Shown: positions 23,701 through 36,400 of the stretch, one piece after another | Numbering within the stretch: position 1 is the stretch's first letter | How the letters are laid out: every line of letters starts with the position of its first letter | Notes under the pieces: generated by a model | Database searches by the model: none | Told to the model about the DNA's origin: nothing | The model's input: the letters and a program-made list of their open reading frames with translations, nothing else | Position numbers and translations under genes: made by a program | Assembly: GCF_022539315.1 (NCBI RefSeq) | Contig: NC_066316.1 | Coordinates: 29,017,245 to 29,081,244 of the forward strand | Source: Serinus canaria | Lineage: Eukaryota; Chordata; Aves; Passeriformes; Fringillidae | Direction of reading: 5' to 3' | DNA: 64,000 nucleotides

Positions 23701-26565
23701 GTGTCCCTGGGGGCTCCAGCCCCGGCGCTAAGCCGCTAACCGGATAGCAGCCCTCCTCCACAGCCTCCAGCTCACTGGATTTTAGGGACAGAATGAGGTT
23801 TAAGGTTAACCACCTTCTTCCACAAGATTATAAATAATTAAGTAAGGCAGGCATGTGAAAAGATTCTGTGGACTCCTGCAGGGGCACACAGCACAGGAGC
23901 CTCCTGCCCCTGGGTGGGTGGGGATTGCCAGGCTGATGGGAGCAAAGCTGGCGTGGGGACAGTCGGGCTGGTACTGCAGGTGGCCACATGCACAGCTCCC
24001 TGAGCCATCTGCTCTGAATTAGACTGGATTAGAGACACAGCATAGACAAATCCCTTCCTGCTGCTTGTGTGAGATAGATTTATCCCATGTGAAATATGGC
24101 TCAGGGGAAAGGGCTGCCTTCCTCACTTGCTGGGAAAAGGCAGGGAGCAAGGAGAGCGTCTACAGCCAGATAAAATAAGCAGCACCCCTCAATGAGAGAT
24201 GACACTTTGGCAAGCAGTCTTTCTTTTTGATAGCCCCAGCACAAAGTAAAAAAAAACAAAAAACAACAACAACAAAAAATCAGGACAGGTACCAAAAACT
24301 GCATGCAGGATTCTCTGAAGGCAAGAAAAGACACAGGTAGGCAAAGAAGTCAGTACAAATAGCACTGGGTTCATAATCGTTCTACAGACATGAAAGGTAC
24401 ATAAGAGGAATGGACAAATCTGAGGCAAAATGTCCTTAAGCACCATTTACATCACAGCTGCAAAGACAAAATCCATTTCATTCTTGACTTTCTTAGGTGG
24501 TTGTCTTGCCATGGGAGCAAAAAAACGAACAAAAAAGAGCTGCAGAGCAAGTCTGTCATTAGTATTTCAGGAGCCTGTACTTTTTATCCACTTCATCTTT
24601 ATTTTGCTTACTTTCTGCATGCATGCTGCTCCCTGAGAGGCTGTCCTGAACCCAGTGGTCGTGACCCACCATGGCTGCTTAGCCCTAGGGTTTGTGAGGC
24701 ACTAATTGTGCTTACTTATGCTTCTTCCACCTATATAAAGGCCCTTTGGCAGAGCTAATATTTGCTGTTTCTTTTCCAAACAGCTGCTGGTTCTGCCTTA
24801 CAAATGCCCACTTTTCCTTGTGAATGAAGCATACTGGAAAACATAAGGGAACAATGGAACAAAGATGCCAGTCTCTAGCTTCGAGAAACTAAAAAAGAAA
24901 CAGTTCCAAATGAAGTCAAGCCCTGTACCTGCCTCCCTAAACCAAATGCAGTGCACTTCTCCATGTTACTTGCACCCACAGTTCAACTCTTTTAAAATGA
25001 AAACTCTCCTTGCCTTTATAATGCTTGGGAGAAAAGAAGGGGAACAGTGAACCCAGTGCCATGCAGGAGACTGAATCAAGGTTGAAATAGAAGCAAATAA
25101 AAAGGAAGAGAAACACTATAGTTAAGGCAGAGACTACAGGTTCTGAATATGTCATAAGAGGAAGGAAAAATGCCTTTTCTTTCCAGATCTTGTGCAAAAT
25201 AGAGCTTCATCAGAGAGTTTATCACTGTTATGTCAGGAAACTGGAAGGATTTACAGTTTCAAACAAATTTTGAGACATGATATGGACTCTTTAACAATAG
25301 TAAAAATTAGAATCAGTTAAAACCAATGGAATTATCCCAGACCTGCATGTGTTATATTGTCTAGGACTGAAATAGGGTTTTTTTTGCCATTTCTAGTCAG
25401 AAATTACTGATTAATAAAATAAAAAATATTTATGTGAGTAGGCCATTCCTCATGAGGCATATTTGTTTGCACAGTATTTCAGGAAAATACAGCAAAACTG
25501 TCATGAAAGGACATTTCAGCTCCTTTCCACAAATAAAAGGCATAATTTTCCATTAAAACAGGTGTTTTCTTCCATTATGAAATGAAAAAATATGACTCAA
25601 CAATGCAAAATAAATTGAAGAATGGTTTTCTTTTGTATTCCAGTTGGAAATGAATGCTTTTTTCAGTATTAAATTTTCATAGAACAAGAAATCTATTTCC
25701 TATGAAGTACTAATAAAGACATCCATATGACTAATCAATCTTATTTGTTTCAATGCCATCTTTGACATAAAGAAATGCTGTACTTCCAAAAGCTCTAATT
25801 TTTTATGTCCCCTAAGACTATACCAGCCACTTTACAGTTTTGGCAGTGTGCTGTGCTGTGTGGTTTGATGCAGCAAAACTTAATAGAAATTTAATGTTTA
25901 GCATATGTTATGGTTGGTCCACACATTGATTGAACAATTCTGTGCATAATATTATAATTAATTAATATTATAATTAAACTAGTTACAAGTTGTGCAGGCA
26001 AATCCTTTAAGTATTATATTCAGATTTTACAGTCCTTTTGATAGGCATAAACTTCTATCTTACTTCTAAATGGGATCCAGTAGTGGTACAACACATTACT
26101 GGAACACAACTTCGTTAACTGTATTACTTGAAGAAGTTTGGAGAAAATGCTGTTGTCAAATACAAGACAAATTCATATAATAATCCTGAAAAGATGATCA
26201 AAATATTCCTGGATTCTGTTCACACTTGACCACTTCACCTCTAAATCAATCTACAAAATTTTTCAGAATATTTCCCATATTTTAGGGAAGAAGTGAACAT
26301 TTTGCCTGTTGTGATCCTTTAATTTCCAAACTACCCCAAGATCATATGTTAAGTGGCACGAGTAAGGTCAAATGAGATTGCTTTCAGAATACAGCAGACA
26401 TCACACTGGATTATAGAAATGTCAGCCTAGCTTTCTGTATCATCTCTGACAATTTTAGCAGCAGGTTCACAGGTGCTCTGCGATTGTAAGCGAAATATAG
26501 CCTCCTTCTTTGCTTTGACAATAAATTCTATCCAACAGAACTTACAAGCCTGGCTGAAGTCCCCA

Positions 26566-27448
26566 TGTACTGGGTTTTTGTGACAAGGTTTTTTCAAGGG
26601 GGGACTCCATGGGCAGCTTCTGTGAGAAGCTCCCAGAAGATTCTCCCATCTCTGACAGAGCCAATCCAGCCAGCTCCAAGATGGAATCACCTCTGGCCAA
26701 GGCCAAGCCCAGCAGCATCAGTAGTAGCACCTCTGGGATAACAGATTTTAGAGCCAGGGGAAAAACTGGGCAGTTGCAGCCAGACCCTGGGGAAAGCCCA
26801 CACTGGAGCAGGTTTCTGGAAGAGGTCCCATGGAAGAGGAGCCCACGCTAGAGCAGGTTTGCTGACAGAATGTGTGACCCTATGAGGGACCCACACTCAA
26901 GAATCTTGTTCCCAAACACGGAACCATGTGGAAGGGACCTATTCTGGGGCAGTTCATGAAGAACTGTAGCCTGTGGGAAGAACTGAGGTTTGGATAAGTT
27001 TGTGGAGCACTGTCTTCAATGGGTGGGACCACATGCTGGGACAGGGGAAGAGTGTGAGGAGTCCTCTCCCTCAGGAGGAAGGAGCATCAAAGAAAAAGTG
27101 TGAACTGACTGCAGCCCCCATTCCCTGTTCCCTGGGACAGCTGCATGAGGAGGAGGTAGAGAAAATCGTGAGTAAAATTAAGACCTGGAAGAAGAGAGGA
27201 GTGGGAGGAAGGTGTTTTAAGATTCAGTTTTATTTTTCATTACCCTTCTCTGATTTGGTTGGTAATAAATCTCCCCCTACTCATATCTCTTTTGCCTGTG
27301 ACAATAACTGCTTAGTGGTCGCTCTCCCTGCCCTTCTTTCCACCAGAAGCCTAAAATTTGTATTTTCTCTCCTCTTTCCAGCTGAGGAGGGGAGTGATAG
27401 AGCAGCTTTAGTGGGCATGTGGCATCCAGCCAGGGTGACCCCTTCACA
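26566..27448 (+). mobile_element. Solo LTR of an avian endogenous retrovirus
   Basis: The segment begins TGTACTGGGTTT and ends in CA, the usual LTR termini. It contains a decayed TATA-like stretch near 26736, degenerate repeats built on CACTGGAGCAGGTTT (26801 and again near 26842-26864, with weaker copies downstream), and an AATAAA poly(A) signal at 27264-27269 followed by TTTGCCTGTGAC. Its organisation matches my memory of a bird LTR family; the exact family name is uncertain. The bases before it (CCCCA, 26561-26565) and after it (CACCA, 27449-27453) agree at four of five, compatible with an eroded 5-bp target duplication. There is no internal gag, pol or env sequence on either side, so it is a solo LTR left by recombination. 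Reading frames across it (26609-26851, 26973-27488) are incidental. Confidence 0.85.
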
Positions 27449-30400
27449 CACCAGTGAACAGCTCACTGAATTTTGTTTACAACTTTAAAAAAGAAGTCCA
27501 CACGTGCAGGTCTTTCTGCTGGATCCACAGAAGAAAATTAAATAGAAGATCAGTTTGTCTCTTCCATTTAGCCCTGTTTACCACTGATATTGGAAGTTTC
27601 TGTGGTCTGCTGCTGATTCTTTTAACTGGCACTTCATAATTACATGGTCAGACATCTGTTATTTAAGATAAACCATTGTTCTCAATGGCTCTTAATAAAA
27701 TTAAGACACACCCTTCTGGAGGTACTACTTATTCAATAATCTCATGATGTCTCTGTAACATTTTTGATTCACTCTCCTTGTGTCTCCCTCTGATCCCACT
27801 GTTCCTGCCAATGCTGACAGCTATGTGGCAAAACAGTACCGTTGTCACTTCCAATTATGCTGGCAGGAGCTGAGCCAAAGGCTGTGGACCTAATGAGGTG
27901 TACCCAACCAGGAGCAAAATGCAGCTCCACTTCTATTCCCTGGGTGACAGCTATTTTGAGAGAGAGATCCATAGCTGGTTACCTTAGGAAGTGGAAATAA
28001 ACATGCGTGCATAATTACAGTGTGATCTCCTGCACAGCCAGGGTGGGCAGGGAATTGGGCAACCACGAGAAGCATGGGAAGATCCACAGGCCGAGTCATT
28101 GAACACGTTCTGCTGCTGTGATAGCAGCATCTGTCTTTGCTAGTTAATACTCTCGTTTGTAGCAAACAAGAAGGGGCATTAGGCTTGTTTCTGCAGGTGT
28201 GAAAAGCAATCAAAACCTCCCACTGACTTCAGGGAGAGAGCACAAGTAGGCACTTTGCAAGGACACAGTGCTGCTGCGTGCTCTTTGGATAAGGCTACAG
28301 CAAGAGCACTGTTAGAAAAACAGACAACAAACAGAAGCAGAACACTTAGGCTGGGATTAATTTCACCTGCTTTTAGCCATCTAAAACTTTAGTACCTAAC
28401 ATAGATTAGTCATTTAGGCTCCCTCTGCAGAGGAAAGGATGTACTTCAGGAGGCTGACTAATCCTTTCTGCTCCACCAGCAGTATATAGGGGTGTCCTCT
28501 ACAGAATTAGGGTGATGTAGTCTCCCATAAACAGGTCACACAAACTCTCTGGATGGCCACCAGCAACAAAGATAGTTAAATTCTTTGGATGTTACCCAAA
28601 ATCTGGTTCTAGTTAACAAGCACATTTTGCTTTCCATTGCCTTTAACTGGATATATATATTAGTCCACTGTAGCCAAGGAATAAAGTCATGATTTCAGAG
28701 ACCTGGTAGGACTATTTTATACAAAAATATTGTTTCAATCTAAGAGACTGTGGAAATGTATGGGGGCAAGCAAGCAACAGTGAGAGTAAGAAATATCTTG
28801 CTGTTTTGGCTCTGCATTTCAGGTTTGATCTTTCCTGACAATCTACCTATTGGCACTGGATGCTGTGACAGTACAGGTTTGCCAATCCTTCTCTCAAGCT
28901 AAAACTCTCTCTTTGTAGGGAGAAAACAACAGGAATAAATGTCAGAGAATCCACATAACACACAGAGAAATTTTTGGGTGCCTGTTATATCTTGTGAGAT
29001 AAAAACTCTGATCAGGCCTAGAAGAATCTTGACAAGGGCATGTTTGACAAGAATTTGTTCTAAGTAAGACAACGGTGCAATAAATCACATTTACCATGCT
29101 AACTTTTACTAAGAAGCACTGAATTTGAATAAGTGTTGCATGAAGGGCATTGAGACAGGCTCAATGCACAAAATTTTATCAGTGGGGTCTGGAGGTGAAG
29201 ATATATATATCAACTTCAAAGTTACTAAGGGCATTAAAAACAATAGGAGTAGAAGGACACAAGCAGGGGAAAAGCCAAAGAAGGCTTCTCCCTGTGACCA
29301 GCTGGGAGTCATTGTGAGGCAAGCATTCTCCTCTGCAGTCTCCTTCTTAACAGCAGGTTATAATAGTGATGGCAGCATCCTCATCCCCATCCTCATCCTC
29401 ATCCCCATCCCCATCCCCATCCCCCAGAACTTCATACCCACATCACAACCTCTGGCAGGTCCCATGGGCTGCTCCCACTCACGATGCCCTTCGTGCTGAC
29501 TCTGGCACACTTAGCTGGCCACAGGCATTGCACCCAGATTGGCACAAAGCTTTGGTGCAGGTGCTTCACTGGATAATCCTGACCAGGCATGGAGGTGACC
29601 TCTGCCTGCTTTGCTGTACTCTAAGCTTTGTGTTTCTGCCATAAAAACTAAAATTTATGAGATGAGTTGTAGCAAAGGTGTAGAAAGAAATTCTTCATGC
29701 CAATGGCAACTGCATGCTGCAAGAACTGTCCATATGATCAGTATATGGGCTTGAAGGTATAAGAGGGTGAGGCCAACTCTGTGTGTCCAACAGAATAAAA
29801 CAACAGAAAATACTGCCCTCACAGCTCCAAGCCCTTCCACAGGAGCCCTGGAGAACAGCTACAGTGAGCTTTGAGCAAAGGCAGCAAACAGAAAGTGTTC
29901 AGCTTCACAGTGATTGCAGCCCCTAAGGCACTGTGCAAGAGGAGAATGTCTTTTGGCTGCAGATTTCTTTATTTCAGAATTCCTTTTCCTTAAAACAAAA
30001 AACCCCATGCCACTGTGCCAAACACATTGTGTTACACAATTCAGAAAAATGCTGTAATGTGGCTTACAAAGTTTCCAAACAGGAAATGTTTATATTTTAT
30101 ATTAAATTGACAAAAATGTCATATTTTCTTTCCCTTAATATCAAATTTTAAGTCTATTTTTACAACACTTTCGATTTGTTGAAAGTAAAATTAAACCTGG
30201 AAAAATCAAATCATTGACCTGTAATCAGCTTTAATGAAATTACTTTTTCTCTTTTATAATGTGAAAATATTAAATGTCTCTTTGAACCATATTCTACACA
30301 GCCTTTTGTCTTTCCCACTTGTATGTTTTTCACTTCATGCTTCTCTTTAACTACCTGCATTAAACTTGCACCTTCACATGTAGAAATATTGGATTTTGCT

Positions 30401-33400
30401 ATAATATTCTTTTTCTTCTGATAATGTCCTCTTTCTTTCATTCCCTACCTTCTTGTCAAGTTCTCCTTTCCTTCTTTGTTGCACTCTCATTCTCTTCTTC
30501 CTTTTGCAACATGTCCAAGGGAAAACCTGGAATAAAAATTTCAAAACAAGCTGTCTACATGTGTCATGGATATAGGGACCTTTCAAGACTTTTTGATTTC
30601 CATGAGAAATCAGAGCAGGTTGTATACTCCCTTTGAGGACTACGCTCCCCAGTGTAATCCTTTGGCCCACAAGAATGAAGTTCTTCCATCTCACTCAGCA
30701 GAGAGCCAAGGCTTCCAGATCCATTGTCTTCCTTCAGAAAATAAGTGGCAAAGGTGGGCTCTTCTTCCCCTAAATATTTCAGATTTTCTCCCTAGAATGT
30801 TCTAGATAGAGGAGAGAGAAGTGGCCGCTGGTTAGTAGGTAAGAAAATAATGACTGAATCAAAGTATTCTGACCTTGAATTGATAATTAGGGTCTTGGAC
30901 ACTTCACAGAATGAGAAATTCCACTTTGTCTGGTGAGAAAGTCTAAAGTCAATGGCACAGGTTGGTGACCTGATGTTGGCACAGATTAAATGACATGTAT
31001 GCTTTGTCAGTCAAACTGAGAGCCAAAATCTGACCCCTGCCTCAGACCCAAGATGACACATTTCTGGAACATCCTTTCTTCCATGTTTCTTCACAAATAT
31101 TTTGGCCTTTCATCCATATATTTCCAATTTCTTATGCTGGGCTCTGAGTGTGAGGAGAAGACCTTTACTGTGTTTCTACTCTTACAAAAAACTCTCAGTC
31201 AGCTTAACTGGCCATTATCCACTGTGGAGACACAATGCAAATAAAACTTGCCTCTGCTTTTTTTACAAGAAAGAATGCTTCCTTTTCAGTCATATGTTAA
31301 AAAGACAATAAAAAATAAAAAAAATAAAAAAAGAGAGAGAGACATGGCAGTTTCCAATTAGCAGCCTCTGTATTCCTCTGCACTCGGTGTTCAAAATAAG
31401 TTGATTGAGACTGTAGACTGTGCACACAGTGATAATATTGCTGATGCTGGCTTTGCAAAGTACCATTGTGCCCTTTATGAATCAATCATCCTTACCTGGA
31501 GGAAGAGGCAAAGTAAAACTGGTGAAACCATCAAGAATCAAGAGAGCAGGTAAGTGACAAGTGCCTGCAAGTATACAAGTACAAGAATTTATCTCTCTAC
31601 CCACAGTCTGGCAACAGAGAAGCCCAACTCCTCTGCAAGGTTATTGTTTTATGCTGGCAGTACATAGGTGTATTACATCCCAGAAAATGCAGCTCAAAAT
31701 GGTGGCTCTTAGTGGATGCTTGGCATGCTGCAGGGTCTGGTGTCATGATTTGGGTGGTGACCATGCTGAGGGCTCAGTGTCAGTTTCTGTGATGTGTCTC
31801 TGCCCCATGGCAGCAGCTTGTTCAGTCTTTCTCCTCACTCACAGGTATTCTAGGTGAGCAGACTTCATCCCAGGGATCATCACCAGCTTTGCTGGCTCAC
31901 CTACTTCTGTAAGGCAAAACCATGAAGATCAGCAAAGGCCAGCCACAGAAGCAGACACTCTGACTAGAAGAGGTTCGAAATTAGCACCCAGAAACTCATG
32001 GGACAGCTGCAAGAGATGATGGGGAGAAGGAAAGGTGCTAATATGCAGAAAGGCTATCTTCAGGTAATCTGGTCCAGCCAAAAGGGCAGATGTGCTCTTG
32101 CCTTCAAGTTCACCCCTGAGCAGCCAAAGGACCCCATGAGCCTTTTGCTCAGCCACTGTCATTGTGCTGCATATGCATGTAATCCTCCTGCTGGAGATGC
32201 CAGCATTCCAAGTGTATCATTCCAATGTATCATTCCAAATGGCTAGTGCAGGAAATATTTCTGCCTGTTTATGCTTGCAAATTTTCCTGTTCTACTGGGT
32301 GTTCAGACAGGCTCACAAAAGCAGCTGTAAATGAATTAGCAGGCAAATTGCTCTGCACACTGGAAGATCAGAAAGAAAATGCAAAAAGAACGATACACAT
32401 TAATGCTGTGTTTGCTGTAAACAAAGAATTGTGTTTTTCTTTTCATATCCTGAATGACTCTAATAGGGCAAGGCAAAAAGAAGAAAAAAAGAAAAACAAA
32501 AAAGAGGAGATAAGGAAGCAATTCTCCTATGAAAAGGGATAGCACGTACCTCTCCTCTGGACCATCCTACATCTCAAAATCAACATAAAATGTCACCTCT
32601 CCCAATTGATAGAAAGCTCCTTGAAATGCAAAAGTGCACACCACAGAAAAGTGGTCATGATGACATCCCAATAGCATGAGATTTATTTGCATCCAAACAA
32701 TTGAGGAACTATTGGCATTCATAGAACATTTGCATACCAGACCCTTCATGTTCAGGAAATTTAGAGAAAACTAGAAAAGACTCACAAGAGTAAGAACATC
32801 CAAACCTGAAGGATTCCTTCACATTAAATAATGATTATGATAGTATAAAGCTTTTCAATTTTAAGTGTTATACCTGAGAAATTTCATAAAGCTTTTGAAA
32901 TATTAATAAATGCCTAATTTTCCAATATATGTTTGAAATAGTTAAATACTGGTTATCTTTCAGATAGAGGAAACAGGTGTGGTTTATTCATTGAGTCCTG
33001 CTAAGATGGAGAGCTTCTCAGAACATAATTTATTTACAAAGTAACCCTTTGGTTCTTTCCTTTCATCAGCTCCCTTAAACTGTGAAGATAAGAAGAAATA
33101 CTGGAAAACAGGGGAACACATACTTATTCCTTCATTCTTTTGAAAAAGAAAACCAAAACAAAACAGCATAAATTCCATCAGATTTCATTAAAAATCAATT
33201 ATTTTAATGGTCCAGTGTTCATTTCTGCAGAAGAGCGATAAACTAAATATCCTTGGTATCTGCCCAAAGGGAATATTTAGATTATCTAAACTGTTACATT
33301 AGCAAGGCTTCTATCAGGCAGCCAAACAAGTGCTTTATATTCATAGTGCTCCACACCTATTATCTTGCAGGCTGGTGGGTAAGGCTCTAAACTTTAATGT

Positions 33401-36400
33401 AGTCATGGTTCCACATGCATAAATGCTGCTGCACAGTCACAACATTTCACAGCACTGCACTTTTCACCTGCAGAGCATCAAATGCATCAGAAGCTGGGCA
33501 AGTCCTACTTTCATTTCAGAGGTGGGAAAACAGAGCAGCCAGAGAAACACAGCAGCTGAGAGGAGAACACAGCCCTGATAACTTCCCATGATGGCACAAG
33601 TCCAGACTTGCAGGATTTAATTTTCCAATTTAACTAAGAAAGCTAAGTGTAAACTCTCTGTGAGGGATGGGAAGAACATAGGAGGAGAAAGATATATTAA
33701 GTAGAACACTACTGAGGCTGGCTCCTCTAAAATCAGCTTTATCTCACCCACGATATGTGTAAAATGGGATGTGTTGAATGCCAGTCAGTTTCTTGCTTTG
33801 GACTATACTGTTGCATAGATGAGTGATTCATATTTTCAACACTCTGAGAAAACATGTGGTCACATCAGTGTATTTTATTCTAGCAACACTGCACAGCTTT
33901 CCCCCAGACAACTAAAATCTACCTCCTTCATTTTAACTAATCCTCTGGGCTAAGGAGCCAGTCTTTCCCTAAATAGTCCTCTCCAGGACACACCTCCATA
34001 CCACTTTAGGCCAGGCTGGGGTTTGCTGTGGACAGTGAACCATATCAAAAGCATCGATATCACTTCTGTGAGATTTTCAAGCCACGAAACCCTTCAATTT
34101 GTTTAATTCAAATATTAATATATGGCTAATGTTAGCATCCATTTACTGAGTTTTACAACCACAGGTCCACCTCAACCACCACTGACATTTCAACCACAGG
34201 TTCTCACAAAATGTGGAGTAAAGACATTCAACATCCAAGAGATATCTGTAAATTGAAGCATCCAATCACATATCCTTGCCACCCTGACAGGAATTCTTCT
34301 CATTGGTTTGTTACTAATGAACATCATTAGAGTGCTGAAAGAGCTGGCAGTGCAAGGTCACTCTCCATCATTTTTAAAGAATTGGGGCAGTTGAGGGAGG
34401 TGTCTAATTACTGGAAAAAGGCATATATTACAGATTTCTCCCAAAAAGACAGGAAAGAAGATGTTTTTAAGGACAAAAAGAAACATCAGGGTTTATCGAC
34501 TCCTATTGGCTAAAAAACCTCACAACACAGCAAAACAAAGCCAAAAACCCCAAAAACCACACAAAGCTATGAACACAAACACTCAAACCTGTCACAGCTT
34601 TCAGTTTCATGGATCCTACATCCAATCCTTCTATTAGGGAAAAATCTAGTTAACCAGATCTGGAACCAGTCTGGTTAACCACATGGAATCCCAGCATCAC
34701 CACCTGAGTTAGCACACTAATGCCTTTTGGACTAAGCTGGCAGAAGTGTTATGTGCCATGCACTGAAAACCCATGACAGAAATATTTCCTTCAAATAAGT
34801 TTGATAGAAGCTTTGTAGACTTTGCACATTTCTTGGTCCACATCGTAGACCCCTTACTCACAACCAGAGGTTACTGTCCACAGAAGGTTCCAAAAAATGA
34901 AACCAATGGTTGTCCATGATTGTGTCACTGTAGATTTTAAGAATATTGATACTTTTAAGGCTATTGCAAACTAAATATCTAAAGGACTAAAAATAAGAGG
35001 TCTTTGTATAACCAAATACATCTCAGTTTTTAAACACAAGACTATGCCTTTTGAAGTTGTGCAACCAAAATCAGATTTTACTACAGACAGTAATAGTAAT
35101 TATCATACATTTTACTAACACAAATCTCCCGTTGGACATTTTCATTGTTTGTCCTTTTACCACTTTCAATTCAAGGATAATCCTACAGATTGAGCACTGC
35201 AATAAGATGCTATTTCATGTTTTACATCCAGGAAGAGAATAGCTCTAGTCCTGTGTGAGCCAATATTGTCTGGTTTACATAGTCAATATCAGATGTTCCC
35301 ATTAAAAGCAATACTGAAGTCATACAATTTATTGCCCCAGCCATTAGCTATTGGCAGCTAAAACCTCAAATATTGCAGAAATAATTGCAATATAATTTCA
35401 CAGACTGACCAAAATATATGAACTAATGTATCAATTGGGAAAGCAATCCAGCTACCTCAGAGAGCCTAATATGAGGCTCTGAGATCAGATGAGGACCCAG
35501 AAGGTCATCTAAGGAGAGCCTTTATGGTCAAAGTTCTTGAACTTTTGACATAGTTCCTATTCAGGACTGTCTAGAAATGGGATGTGAAGAGAACAATTAT
35601 GATCCTGTGAAATTCATGAAGAAATGATGAGCAATAAGCTAAAAATAAGTCCTTTTCTCAGGATAGGTGCATTGCAAGATACAGAAATCTGGTCTGAGCC
35701 TTAGAGCCAGCTGCACTTAAGACGATGTTTTGGCTTCCAAATCTTTGCTGTCACTTGTGAATATTGCTTGTGGAGTCTAAGGAAGTTAAAGTTGATTTGT
35801 AAGAAATATGTCAATAAATACAAAATAAAGTGAGCAATGACCTAATCACGAGTATATATGCAAGCAATGTCAAATAGATTTCTCTCCTTTCTCTTTATGC
35901 ACACAATCTGTATGCAATTTGTTTACAGATACATACTGATTACATAAAGTCATTAAATATACTGTAGTACATAACATACATGTATATTCACTACAAAACT
36001 CAATAATATTTTAAAAAAACCGTGAAACTAGGACTCAAATAATTAAAAACCTAGAAATCAAATATTTTAGAGCTGGTGTTGAAGCAGATGTCTGGCTTTC
36101 CTCCACATATGGCAATGATGCTGTCTGTGGGGTAGATGGAGAACATCAGATGTCTCAGGGATTAAAAATCTCTCTGTAGTTAACAACTGAGAAGCTCTGA
36201 GAAAAGATTTACATTCCAGTCTTCCCCTGACCTTCAGCATCTGACAAAGGTTTTGGAAAGCAATGCTCCACTTTTAGGCAATAAATTTTTCTGAAATCCT
36301 GAAATGGCAAGTATCACTTGCATCACCTCTTCTTCTCTTCTCTCCCCCCATTAAAGAGGGTGTCTAATTCTGTTCTGCCTGCCCAGCTGCATATCAAGTC

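Larger units (their letters stand above)
18263..26565. other. Intergenic, no gene recognised
   Basis: AT-rich sequence with short chance open frames. It contains a 22-base perfect palindrome at 19944-19965, a 21-base hairpin at 20723-20743, A-rich runs near 21811-21822, 21975-21989 and 24248-24280, a modestly GC-richer patch at about 23680-24010, and a 14-bp direct repeat at 25947-25976. No coding exon, RNA gene or recognisable transposon was identified. Confidence 0.6.

Noticed and set aside
26973..27488. 171-codon + frame
   Set aside because: It lies within the solo LTR and runs past its end. LTRs do not encode this protein and there is no domain.
29125..29644. Frames containing Pro-Ile and Ser-Pro repeats
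   Set aside because: They are explained by the TCATCC/TCCCCA low-complexity repeat.
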